Made by a program: the position numbers and the translations under genes. Shown here piece by piece: positions 1-11,100 of a DNA stretch of 64,000 nucleotides. Under the pieces are notes generated by a model. That model made no database searches and had not been told where the DNA came from. It saw nothing but the letters and a program-made list of their open reading frames with translations. Source of the DNA: Apium graveolens (taxonomy: Eukaryota > Streptophyta > Magnoliopsida > Apiales > Apiaceae); contig NC_133650.1 of the NCBI RefSeq assembly GCF_009905375.1, positions 68,069,648-68,133,647 on the forward strand, read 5' to 3'. Position 1 is the first letter of the stretch. The number at the start of each line of letters is the position of its first letter.

Positions 1-397
1 CACAACGGCGGAGAAACCAAACCAATAACACGAGCCTTCAGAGATTTTTGAAAGAAAGAGAGAAAGGGATTATTAATATTCTAGAGGAGATAAAAAAATA
101 AAAGTGAAGGGGAGCAAGCCTTTTATAGGGGGTGTGGAGAAACCCCCTCGCCACGTGGCACAACTGGATTGGCCAAAGGTTCAGTTACAGAAAACAAATA
201 TATATATACTTACATACGTATATGTATTAAAAACACATTAAACCACGTAATGATTATGGGATGAGTTTCAAAGAATTAACTGCCCTATAATTCAAAATCG
301 TGGGGGAAAAGCTGAAAAATGTTACAAATTCCACAATTTATGTAGAATCTACAGCCTCCTACCCGGATGATAGACACCTACCCGAATACAAGTTAAT
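1..397. other. Unassigned DNA left of a tandem repeat, probably 3' untranslated part of the outer LTR element
   Basis: No convincing coding sequence is visible. The stretch is AT-rich after about 180 and contains a CACGTG box at 152-157. It lies upstream (+ strand) of a tandem repeat, a polypurine tract and an LTR start, so it is most simply the non-coding 3' part of the outer retrotransposon. That assignment is by position only. Confidence 0.35.
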
Positions 398-735
398 CCA
401 GATTGGGGGGCAACAAGGAAGCAAAAATCTTTCCCAAGGCAACCAAGTTCTACAGCTGCAATCCGGATTGGTCTTTTCAACACCAACCCAGATTGGGGGG
501 CAACAAAGAAGCAGAAATTTTTCCCAAGGCAACCAAGTTCCCCAACTTCATTCTGGATTGGTCTCTACTACACCAGACCCAGATTGGGGGGCAACAAAGA
601 AGCAAATTTTTTTCTAAGGCTACGAATTTACTCTACATTAATCTAGATTGGGCTCTAATACACCAGACCCGGATTGGAGGGCAACAAAGAAGCAAAAATC
701 TTTCAACAAGACAATAACAACTGTATAACACTCCT
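398..735 (+). repeat. 90-bp tandem repeat, about four copies
   Basis: The motif CCAGATTGGGGGGCAACAA and its variants begin at 398, 488, 579 and 669, a period of 90-91 bp, and each is followed by similar text (AAGAAGCAAAAATCTTTCCC and variants). Open frames across this stretch exist only because the repeat unit is divisible by three or nearly so; I do not call them genes. Subrepeats just before the 3' LTR are common in long plant Ty3/gypsy elements. Confidence 0.85.
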
Positions 736-763
736 CTACTCCCTCATCCAGAAAAATCTACAT

Positions 764-780
764 AAGGGAGTGGGGGCAAA
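764..780 (+). promoter_or_regulatory. Polypurine tract of the outer LTR element
   Basis: A purine-rich run (AAGGGAGTGGGGGCAAA) directly precedes TGATAGGG at 781. This is the usual arrangement of a plus-strand primer tract followed by the first base of a 3' LTR, so the outer element reads left to right and its body lies left of the window. Confidence 0.65.
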
Positions 781-899
781 TGATAGGGTATAAGCAACCT
801 GGCTAAGGCCCAACCCAGATCTAGGGCGAGGCAGGCTCAGCTGATGGACCAAGACCCCTCTCACCCAGAGCAGTCAAGTGGAGAGACCCAGGCTCAGGG

Positions 900-1025
900 C
901 CAACCCAGGACCTAGATTATCTCCCAGCCAGGATCCAACCCAGCACCTAGATCATCTCCCAGTCAAGATCCAACCCAGGACCTGGATCATTTCCCAACCA
1001 GGATCCAACCAAGGACCAAGATCAC
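900..1025 (+). repeat. 35-bp tandem repeat inside the outer LTR
   Basis: Units beginning CCAACCCAG or CCAACCAAG start at 900, 935, 970 and 1005, an exact 35-bp period. Each contains GACCTAGAT-like and CTCCCAG-like blocks. The fourth unit is cut by the copia insertion at 1025. Confidence 0.85.
1021..1025. repeat. Copia target-site duplication, left copy (ATCAC)
   Basis: ATCAC at 1021-1025 is repeated at 63703-63707, directly outside the two ends of the copia element. This 5-bp direct repeat shows that everything between is one insertion with later insertions inside it. Confidence 0.9.
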
Positions 1026-2055
1026 TGTTATTCCCTAATAATAGAACAAGAATTACAGAAGGGGGGTTAAATGTAATTCTGGCTACTTTTTGAAATTTAA
1101 AGAAAGTTCTAACTTGATAAATACAGTAGTGTTTGATTAGCAATGGTGCGGAATAAAAGAGTGATAGAAATCAAAACACTAAGTAATAAAAACAAAAGCT
1201 TTTAAAACTTTCTGGTGGATTTGAAAGTATCCACCAGAGATATATATATCAAATTGAGAACTCTGTGAAGCTTTGAATATCTCACAGCTGCTTACAAGTT
1301 TGAACAACTAAACTACAGAGAAATGCTTACAGAATACAGCTTGAAAATGTTTCTCTGAAAATATACTTGCTTAGTTGATTGTTCTACTTGCTACACTTTG
1401 TTTATATATCACCAAGTTTACATGATAATAAGACAAGATAATAAAACAAAACATATCTAGTCTAACTCCATGCCGCTTCACTACTCTATTCCAGCATCTT
1501 TGAATATCTTCAAAATTGCATGTAAATGGTAATGCTTCTTTGTTCTCGAAATCCTGCTTAACAGGCTGCCACATTCATTTTGCAAACACCCAACGCTTGT
1601 GACTATGTTGACACTGTCAACAGCTATTTGAATTTGATCATCCGTCGGAACTATGTTTGTCATCCGTCGGGAGGTTTGTTGATCATCCGTCGGGAGTCTT
1701 TGTGAACCATCCGTCGGGAGCCTTTTATGTCACTTGACTCTATTTCATTTATACATAATTATAAGACATCTTATATATACAATTAGTCATCCTATTCTGT
1801 ATATCCACTAGTATCAACATGACTCATATAATCCTACAGAATCTACACAATGTTGTTTGCAGAAATGTGCTACAAAATTTATTTGTTACATAAGCTACTC
1901 ACTCGATGGATGTTAATCTATCATCCGTCGGGACTAAAAAGTTCATCCGTCGGGACTATATTAGATCATCCGTCAAGTGCTACAAAATACACTAAGTTAA
2001 ATCTACTAAGGTGTTTTGTTTAACTTATCATCAAGTTCACAACATATTCCTAAAA
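1026..2055 (-). repeat. Copia 3' LTR
   Basis: It matches 62643-63702 base for base with scattered changes: both open TGTTATTCCCTAA on + and share GGTGCGGAATAAAAGAGTG. The last bases read CCTAAAA where the other LTR has CCTAACA, so the terminal CA has mutated. It is about 30 bp shorter than its partner, mainly because it lacks the long TA microsatellite. Several CATCCGTCGGGA motifs lie at 1639-1715 and 1920-1980. Confidence 0.93.
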
Positions 2056-2075
2056 ATCTCCCTCAATTTATGTCT
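2056..2075 (-). promoter_or_regulatory. Copia polypurine tract
   Basis: On minus the bases just before the 3' LTR read AAATTGAGGGAGATT, the purine-rich plus-strand primer typical of this copia group. Confidence 0.75.
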
Positions 2076-2259
2076 ACTGGAATTGTAGCCATAAATTAAG
2101 AGAAACTTGATGATAACAAAATATCCTAAAAATACAGATTAAAAGGTAGTAGATAAAACTGATAAGTGTTACAAATTTATTGAAAATTGAACAAAGCAAA
2201 GTGTACAAATAGTTCTCACAGTTATTATCAAGATGCTCCTCTAGTCTGAGCAGATAATT
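2076..2259 (-). other. Copia 3' untranslated stretch
   Basis: No ORF. It lies between the end of ORF2 and the polypurine tract. Confidence 0.5.
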
Positions 2260-4560
2260 CTATTTCCTTGATTGTCTGATTTTCTTCCCAAGCTTCCTGT
2301 TGTTTTCCTCTATTTGATTCTGGAGTTGTCTGTGGAACTCAAGGTCATCAGCTTCAGATTGATCCAACATTTCTTGCATTTCCAATAGAGTCTCAGTGCT
2401 AGAGATACTTAGTTGGTCATCTAGTCTGAAGAATCTTCTAACTCCCTTATCATCCATGAATTCCATCAGCCAATAAGGCCTTAAGTGCACTCTCTTCCCA
2501 GTGAAAGGAATTAATAGAGTTTTTGGAAGTGCATTTTTGGCTCTATTACTCCTTAGCTCTTCAATCTTCTTCAGAACCAATCTTCTTGCAGTCATATTGA
2601 ATCCAAAGTTCTTTTTGAAAGATGAGTAGATCTTTATTAATACATATTGGATTTCTTCTAGAATCCTGTGAAGAGGGCATGTGATTTCTTTCTATGCCTT
2701 GTACTTAAACACCAATCTTTCAGGAAGATGTCTGTGAGCATCAATCCTCTTACTTCTTCAAGTTCATCCAAGTAGAGGTTTAAGTCTGAAAACTCCTTAA
2801 TGTCACAGATATATAACAGATCTTCCTTGTTGACTACAGATTTAGATTTGGTTAGGGTCTTGGTTCTGAGAGTAACATGCTTGCTTTTCTTGGTTGCTCT
2901 TATCTTTGTCTTCTTTGGCTTATTGAAGATAGCTAAGTTGAATTCAGGAATTGGCAGACTTTCCCAGTCTAATGGCTCATCCTTGGAAACAATAGGCTCA
3001 CCATGAAAATTCTTAGTTGGATCCACCTTGAATTCTTCATGTACCACTGAGGGCTTGGATGTTTGAGTTAAAGTTGTATACTATTTGGGAATGTAGTCTT
3101 CCATTTCCTCATCACTAAAGTCCAATTTTCTCTTAGAATGAAGCTTGTATCTGAATCTTCTTTTCTGTGGAGGTTCATTTTGCATTTGTTGCTTCTGAGC
3201 TTCAGTTATCACATGTGGTTTTTCAGACATCTCAGTTGTAGATTTGACAGCTTGAAGTTTGGCTAAGATAGCAGCTTTCTCCTTCTTTTGTTTGAGCTTC
3301 TTAGCATCTAGAGCAGCCTGCTTCTTTTCTTGCTTTATCCTTTGTTTTTCTTCCTTCTTGGCTTCTACAAATAGAGGGTGTCCAACACCAACAGATCTCT
3401 TTTCCATTCCTGTAGATCTTGGAAATTCTCTTCTTTTGGATTGAATCAGATGGATCTTTATAAAATACAATTGACCTTGCCAGCAGCTTCTTTTCATCTG
3501 GCCTAGGTATCTCAAACAAAAGACCACAGGGTTTTTATCTGAGAACTTTGAGTAGTTTCTTTTAGGCTTCAGAATCAGATCAGCCTTTTTCCAAGTTGCC
3601 TAGACTCATTTCATGCACTGAGATATGTTTGACTTGAGAATGGTGATGAAAAGTCTTGTCTGGCTTCTGTAGCTGACCAAATTTCTCCTGAATAGCTGCA
3701 TCAATCTTCTTCCATTTCTCATCTAGTTCCTTCTCAATAGCTACAACATCAAGCATCTTTGGATTTGTCTTTGAATCAAGTTTAGCAACTGTTATTTGGA
3801 TCAGATCAATGTTGTCCAATACTGGTGGCTTTGACAGAGTAATTTCTGGGACAATTACTTGACTAATCCGAACATTTATCATATGCTCCCCCTCACTTGT
3901 TGGTTCTGCTTGACTAACTTGAATTGTTAATTCTTTCTCCCCCTTTTTTATCATCAAGTAGAGTGGAGGTGGAGGTTTGTGCATCCACCAGCTTTTGTAG
4001 CAACTGAGTTTGCTGTGCTTAATGAAGATGAATAGCTGTTAGAGAGGCTTCCATTGTAGTCAGCCTTGTATCCGGGGAATCCACTTTAGTGGCAAGATCA
4101 GAGTTCTTCCCTAGCTGTCTTTTAATGTCAAGAATTGTTGCATCTGGAATTTTAGCATCCAATCTTTCAGAGACATCTTTCTTTACTTGGTCAATCTCTG
4201 TCTTGATGGAAGTGACATCTTGGTTATGTTAAAGAACTTAGATTTGATGGAGTTATAGTGAGTTAAGATGTGACTGTAGAAGCTTCTTGGTGCTAGCATT
4301 GGTAGTGGCTTGAAGAACATTGTGTATCTGTTGGATGATGTGAAAAAGGGTGGTCTTGAAATGATGCTCATCACACTCTTTAGAAAACACCCAAGAAGGA
4401 ATGTTTGATCTAGAGCTAGGGCCTGCTTCTCCCCTATGTCCATGAGCTCTTCACTATCACCATCATCTCTAAAGAAATCTGCAGACCCACCATTACCATA
4501 GTAAACATCATAACCAGCTCTAGGTGGCATGGCTGTGATGGCATCCTTAGCTCTTTGGGA
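2260..4560 (-). pseudogene. Copia second ORF (ORF2), C-terminal part, broken
   Basis: Several minus-strand frames lie end to end (4530-4183, 3984-3580, 3527-3081, 3047-2658, 2595-2260) with changes of frame between them, which is how one long ORF looks after indels. The protein is Lys/Glu/Gln-rich with coiled-coil-like stretches (around 3400-3250 and 2500-2260) and a basic KKTKIRATKKSKH segment. It continues ORF2 from 22921-24888, separated from it by the Tekay element and interrupted by the nad4 fragment. In SIRE-type elements the ORF in this place has been called env-like; I see no signal peptide or clear membrane segment here, so I leave its function open. Confidence 0.6.
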
Positions 4561-4853
4561 GATTCGGCATGGTGTTCACTGAACCTCCGTAATATCTAAC
4601 AAGTCGAGTCTTATGTCGGTCATATTGAACACCAACATATATAAAAAGGGCTGAGGAAACCAGTCCATGACTTGACATCGGTGGAATGCTACCTCCAATT
4701 CCCTGTATGTTCGATAGAGCCAAAGATTCCCCCCCCCGGAGTACGCCGATTACCCCCCGAACCGTACAAGATAGTTACCACCTATCATACGGCTTTCTAA
4801 CTTCACTTCTTTTTCTGGTCGTTCCGCTCTGTCGATCAATGGTAGTATAAGAG
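4561..4853 (-). pseudogene. nad4: Mitochondrial nad4 fragment with the end of a group II intron (nuclear mitochondrial insertion)
   Basis: On minus, 4729-4561 translates without a stop to a stretch containing NIQGIGGSIPPMSSHGLVSS and then YDRHKTRLVRYYGG and NTMPN, recognisable as an internal part of NADH dehydrogenase subunit 4. Codons at positions that plants change by C-to-U editing are in unedited form (Pro-Pro-Met-Ser-Ser-His). Directly upstream (4853-4730) is a group II intron 3' end: GCCGTATGATAGG paired with CTTGTACGGTTCG, the domain V hairpin type. So it came from mitochondrial DNA and not from edited mRNA. It breaks copia ORF2 and has a run of nine C at the exon-intron side. The right boundary is accurate to about 15 bp. 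Confidence 0.87.
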
Positions 4854-5144
4854 ATCTAACTGAGTAGCATGCACCAAGTTCAGCATTTTTTCAGCATTTT
4901 CATTGCCCTGTCCAGCCAAACGTTGATATGCTGGAACAGGATGAGTAAATGCCTCAGCATCCAAAGAGATGGAATCTATGACAGCTTGATCATGCTGAGA
5001 TAGTTTTTATCTGTTTGCATCATTGGCATTCATTGACTCACTAACAATAATGTCTAACCTTATTTCTCTTGTACCTGTATTTCTCTCATGATCTCTCTGT
5101 TCTTGTATCAAGGGCTCCCCTTGGCTACCCACCCTCACCTTCAC
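4854..5144 (-). pseudogene. Copia ORF2, short middle part
   Basis: On minus this reads in one frame with a single stop as Gln/Asn/Glu-rich protein (for example VPAYQRLAGQGNENAEKML) and ends where the nad4 fragment starts. It links the ORF2 part right of the Tekay element (22921 onward) with the part left of the nad4 fragment. The TTCAC at 5140-5144 is the Tekay target duplication. Confidence 0.55.
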
Positions 5145-8100
5145 TGTCACACCCCAAATTTAACAAAAGAAACTATATGAATAATCACAATAGTTATCAA
5201 AAGGAAATAAATATATATGAATCCAAGATCTTACAGTTTAGGGTTTGGAACAACCCAACACTATTAACTATTACAACCTGATTTCAATACCGAGTCCTCA
5301 CACAAAACAATCACTATACTACCTGAGCTCGAACATACGAATCGGCATCACAAGTCTTACAGGCGGTCTGCTTGAATCTAACCATATCTGCTAGCTGAAA
5401 TACCAGGGTGAAAGCAAGTAATTAGCCAAATGTTCAACAAGTGCTATATAATACAAAAACAAGAATGAAAGAATAACCATGGAAATAAAAGATCCAATAA
5501 TATAGTAACAAGAGATAAACTTTCAGGGTGATGGAATCATTTATTTATAACAAACAACTAAAAAAACCATTTCTTTATCAAAAACCATTTTATGACGCTA
5601 CAGATTATAGCCGGTGATCAGCCGCGAAGTAATCCCGAACCTCGCTGGGTTTTAGAACATTAATGGGATCCCTAGGCAACTTTTAAGCCTATAAATTAAG
5701 AGCATAAAGGACTTGCGTCTCAGTCCAGATCCACTATTTAATGAAAACATTCATCCCCCTTTGGGACTGAAAATCTACTTTTAACTTTTTATTTTAAAAA
5801 CTGATGCCAAGTGACGGTTAAATTCTTAAACAGTGAACATCTTTATCAGAGGTTCTAGATTAACTTCGAAGCACATGGAATAGGTTTAATCAATTTTAAG
5901 GCGATGATCAACTAAACTGATATCTTATCAACGGGTACCGCAAAGTTTCTATTCCCAAGGAATCCGATCACTAAACATAAGGGTATTAACCAAATAATCA
6001 GGGTTACATTAAGTTCATGACATTAACTCAGGGTGAAAGAACTAAAGTTATTAGTTATAACTACATAGGGTTGGCTTTAGATAGATCAGCAATTTAATGT
6101 TTAAAGAGATTACAATATTAAACAAGATTTTTAAGGACTTGGTAATGAAGTTTAACAGGGTTATTGAAAAGAGCTAGGTCAAACTAGGTTCAATGTAGTG
6201 GTTCCAGATAAGACATAGGTATGAGAATATAAAGGAGGTAAGCATCAATTCAAAGTATAACAGGGTATCATGGTTTAGGGGTAAAAATAGAATTTATCAA
6301 GCAATCATGAACAACATTAAGGAATAACTGACTTTTAGGTGTCAAGCTAAGGTTACTTAGTATAACTTATACAGGGTTCAGCATCACAATTATTTGGTAT
6401 ACTAGCAAGGTATGAGTTTTGAGTTACTTGCATAACAATCTTCAAGTAAAATTATACTACTTGCATTAGATACTTGAGGGTTCATGGCACTTGTATATAA
6501 TACGAAAGATAGAATTGGAAACACTTGGATCATGTAGATATGTATATCAAGGTGATTTAGAATACTTGCATCATATATAAAAGCTGGGTTAGCACACACT
6601 TGCAGTGTAAACAAAAGGTAGGTTGAAACATTTGCCTTAAGAAAGGCTTGACTTGACTGGCAGGTAGAAGCAACTGGGAGATTTACTCGACTTTAATGGC
6701 TAGTTTACCCTCGTCTCGTGGGCCTACACAAAATAATAATAACCTAATTATAAACCGAAATTAAGCACATTTGCACTTAGGCCTATATACACATACATGC
6801 TTACAATAACCTTATAAACATAATAGTTCACATAGCCACATATGCTCACATAACACATTTAAGTACATAATAATATATCAACACTATATTGCATCCCTAA
6901 GCTTATATGATCTCACTCCACTTACTCAAGTTACTTAGTTATGCTAAACTAGTCAAAACTCCTAATATTGACCTTATAACTCGAAGTGTCTTTCCTAAGC
7001 CATCAAGTTCCTATTGACACTGACCTAGGCCCTACACTCTACTGACCTCATACTATCTTACAACTATGATGGTCAACCTAGGCCTCACTCATAAGTGCTC
7101 TAAAACTAAATGTTAAGTGAATGTGCTCATTATAGTGATTTCTAGATGACATCAATGGTTTCTTGAGTACAGTTGACACCCTTACAACTCAAGTTTACCT
7201 CCTAAACGTCTACACTAGAATCTTCTGATCATAAGGTAACTCCTAAACTTGGTGTGACTCAAAGGCCTAGCTTGGGCCTCCCTAGGCCTAAGCTTAAAGT
7301 CCATGGTTCCCCTGTTTTTTAGACAGAAAAGTGTCCTATTTTGCACTAACTTGTGACACATGATTCTAACTCAATTCCTATGAACGATGGCTGGAAAAAC
7401 ACCTCTGACACTCCCTATAACTAGGATCAACCAAGGCCTAGTGAGGGCCTACCGATGACATGGTCAAAACTCCTCATTTCTAGGTTGCAGTCAAACTGTC
7501 CCCTGCGGGACAGATTTAGCATTTTCACTCGTGCACCTAACCAAACAACCTAAAAACCTCTAATTAACATCTGAAATCTGAAATATACTCATATTACTAG
7601 CTCCTGGTGGCTTGGGCCTCAAAGTGCATTACAATGACAAGGTCATATCGCACCCTAAACCTCATGATACCAAACTGAAACTCTGTAGAATCTAATATAC
7701 CCTTTCCACCATGTTTCCCACTTGACAAGCCAAACCAAATGTAATAACCCCAATTTTTGGAAATTTTTGAAACCCTTATGAATAGTGTTTTTGCTGAATG
7801 AGAAAACTTTTCATGTCCCACTATGTAGGGATTCTTTTATGGATATTCTGAGATTTTATTAGTATTCTATATGACATATAAGTGTATGTAAAGATCGCCA
7901 GAATCCAATTTCCGAACACTTTGATTTTTCCCGGAAATCCACTAGATACGGAAAGAATTGAGTATAAGGTAACAGGATAAAAAAGATTTAAATTAAAGGA
8001 TTATAAGAGAGGATCATAAAAGGAATATAATATATTGAGAAAGGTTAAGGGAACCTAAGTAATAAGATCCCTCAAACGATAAACGAAAACGAAAGTTAAG

Positions 8101-11100
8101 CGAACCGTATAACAGATCAGCGGTCATTAGGCAAACAATTAGGAAGTTAATCAAAGAGATTAGAGGGGATGATGTCATCCAACCAATGGGAAGAGGACAA
8201 AGAGGGAAGGATGACACCACATGATGACATAAGCATGACAAAGGAGGGAAGGAAGTGTGGTTGAATTATAACCACACAAAATCAAGGTTAATTAGGTAAT
8301 TAACCTAAAACAACTCAAAATTCAACCAACCATGCAAACATTTCATTTTTCACCAAACAAAACACAAAAAACTCCTCCATTTTCAAGGAAGCTTTCGGCT
8401 TCTTTTTTTCAAAAATGAAGATCCAAGCTCCACCACTTACTATTTGGCAAGGTATTTATCTAAGCTTCCCCGTGGATAGTTACATACTTCCTATAAGTTT
8501 AAGCTTCTAATTCCAAGCCAATATTTTTCTATAAATCAAGGAAGAAGATGGTGAATAGTACTTTCTTGAAATTAATTTTTGTGTTCTTGATTTCTTTGAA
8601 AGAACAAGCTTGTAGGAGGTTAGATTAAGGCTTCCATGGGCATTCCAAGGATCTTTCATGGATTAAAAGCTTCAAGGAAGGTATAAACTCCAAACCCTAA
8701 CTTTAGTTTTGAGTATTTAGGAATGGTTATGAGTAGTATAGTATATGTGAAGCATGAAGCTTGTTTGTTTAGAGTTTGGGTTGTAGTGGTAGTGGTATGA
8801 ATGTTGAATCTTGTTGATTTGTTAAAGGAATTAAGTATAGTTTAAATTCATGATGAGAATAACATAAATAGGAAGAACTTGAGGTGTTGGGGCTGTTGGA
8901 GTGTGTTTTGGATGGATGTTGGTTGTATGATTGATTTGTGGTTGAATTGTGGTTGTTTTGGAATGGTTTAAATTTGGGAAATCGCGTAAACATAGCCGTC
9001 GTAATGTCCGATTTACTTTAGACTGTTTTTGTTCATAACATCAGAACCCTTGAAATCACTGTTAGGTTTTGACCATTGCCATGTTTAGATAGTTCATGTT
9101 ACGAGCTTCGTTTTGATATGTAGTTCGTTTGATTCCGATGTACGGTTTAGGAGAAACGACCGTTTTAAGTAACGGCGTTTCGCGACCGAACCATTATTCC
9201 TCGCCTTACTTTGAAACCTTGGTTAAGGACCTTAAATGACTAATTGAGGTAAGAAACATTTATGTAAGGTGTAATAGGCAGTTTGTAAGACACTTGCGAA
9301 AGAATCACCTTAAAACTCGTAATGGTTAATTTATTAAAAATGGTGGAGCCGAGGGTACTCGAGCGACTTAAGTAAATCATTAAGCGCGAAAGCGAACGTT
9401 AGGACTCTAAATGGTTAAAGTCTAGTTTCTTAAGCGACCGGGGTTTAATTCCGACTTATGTTGTTGTTCATAGGTTATCGGATCCACTCTAAGCTTAAGT
9501 CTATCCGGGAGCACTCAGGCAAGTTTTCTACCCGTTATACTGTTGTTGTGATGTATACACTTGTATATGCATTATCTTGTAATAGATGCATGATGGTTAT
9601 ATTAGCAAATTCTTGCGATATATTATAGCACGTGATATGGTACATATGCATGCCTGTTTCGTATTCTTTCCATATAAATATGTTGGTTCAGTTGATAATA
9701 CATATGCTAGAGAATAGCGGTAATTTGCATATACCCTTAGTATAGGGACCCAAAGGTGAAAACATTTTCTAAAACCGGGATTCGAGGATCCCGAGTAGAT
9801 TTTATATATATATATATTTTTTATATATATGGTTATAGTTTTTAAAGCTATTAATCGAATAAGGTTTATTCGATAACTTTATTTTATTAATGAATATTAT
9901 CTTGAATATTCATTCGAGGACTTATGACTCCTTTATATTATTTATTGAATATTATTTGAATATTCATTTGAGGATCTAGGACTCCGATTATTTGTTGAGA
10001 TATATTCTTTATTTTATTAAAGAATAAGGTGTCGATAATCAAACTTACTTTTGATATTCAAATAAAGATATTACTTTCGTATAAGTATATCTTTGGTTAT
10101 TTAAGAGTCATTTCAAGTATAAGTTTTACAACATCTACTTCAATTATTTTTGTAAAGATTATTCTTTATGGGAATATTATTTAAATAATAATATTCAGAT
10201 ATTTTTATATATTGGGACTGATTTATTTTATTAAATCAGCATCACTCCAAACATTCTTAAAAATGTTTCGAGTCTTCAAAATGATTTTTAAAAGTTAGAG
10301 CGGATCCCAAAGCTCATTTTTATATTTAAGATCCTCCTTTCGAAGGGGATTTAAATACTCGCTCAAAACCTGAGGGATCCGGCTCTGTGGTGTATTTTAT
10401 ATTCGCAACAAGGTTGCTATTCTGATTAAAGAGTTTTTGATTACTTACCCAACACTCGGGAAGTAAAATTCTTGGAACAAGTTAATCCATTAACAGGCAT
10501 CGCCTGGGAAATATTGGTGAGTTTTCCTTTCCAACTAGATACGACTTCTTGGTGGAGCCGTACCAACAAGTTTCTACTTGGGGAAAGGGGGAACGAGCTT
10601 TACGTTTCAGAGTCATGGATTTCATCTGAACTAGGAGTGGCGTAAGTGGTCGAGTAGCGCCGGCCCAGCCTTATTATATTGGCCCAAATGGCCTGGAAGT
10701 TCCGCTAAGGCGGTCCATTCCTTAGGAGTTCAGTGTTCGGTTGACAAGTAAATCCGACAGGTTCTCCTCTACATGTAGAAAATGGTGGGGTTGTACTACT
10801 ACGACTGATCATCGTAAGTGGTCTTCCTGGCGCGGTAAACTCCCGTAATGAGTTCATCATCCAATTGGATATTTCTGCAACACTACCCAGAGCACTTCGA
10901 TAGAAAGGCTACGGTTGGGCGATTGTTGAGTGTTGGCAGGGTCAAGTTTTCAAAATGATGTTTGCATCAAATGAAGTATCTCATAACTTCATTTTATTTT
11001 GATGATATTTTAAAGATTTAATCTATTCAAATCTTGTCTTGTAGTCTCATCTATGTGATGAACTGTTGAAAGCTCATTATAACTTGAACGGTGGTAGTTC

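Larger units (their letters stand above)
781..1025 (+). mobile_element. Outer LTR (first part), split by the copia element
   Basis: It starts with TG right after the polypurine tract. It is cut at 1025 by the copia insertion and continues at 63703-64000, where a TATA box is seen. The copia target duplication ATCAC (1021-1025) is the last piece before the break. The LTR end is outside the window, so full length is unknown. Family not identified; I suspect a Tat/Ogre or Retand type because of the 3' subrepeats, but no coding domain is present to test this. Confidence 0.65.

Noticed and set aside
300..717. Two overlapping repetitive frames (GGQQ and GGNK repeats) that look like a repeat protein
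   Set aside because: They are translations of the 90-bp tandem repeat before an LTR; two frames are open together, which points to the repeat unit length and not to coding.
398..735. Regular repeats that might suggest a CRISPR array
   Set aside because: Units are adjacent 90-bp tandem copies without unique spacers, and this is plant DNA.
878..1143. Short frames in the outer LTR
   Set aside because: They cross the 35-bp repeat and the copia junction at 1025/1026, so cannot be one gene.
4730..4853. Possible active group II intron or retroelement
   Set aside because: Only the domain V/VI end is present, attached to nad4 exon sequence; there is no maturase and no 5' part.
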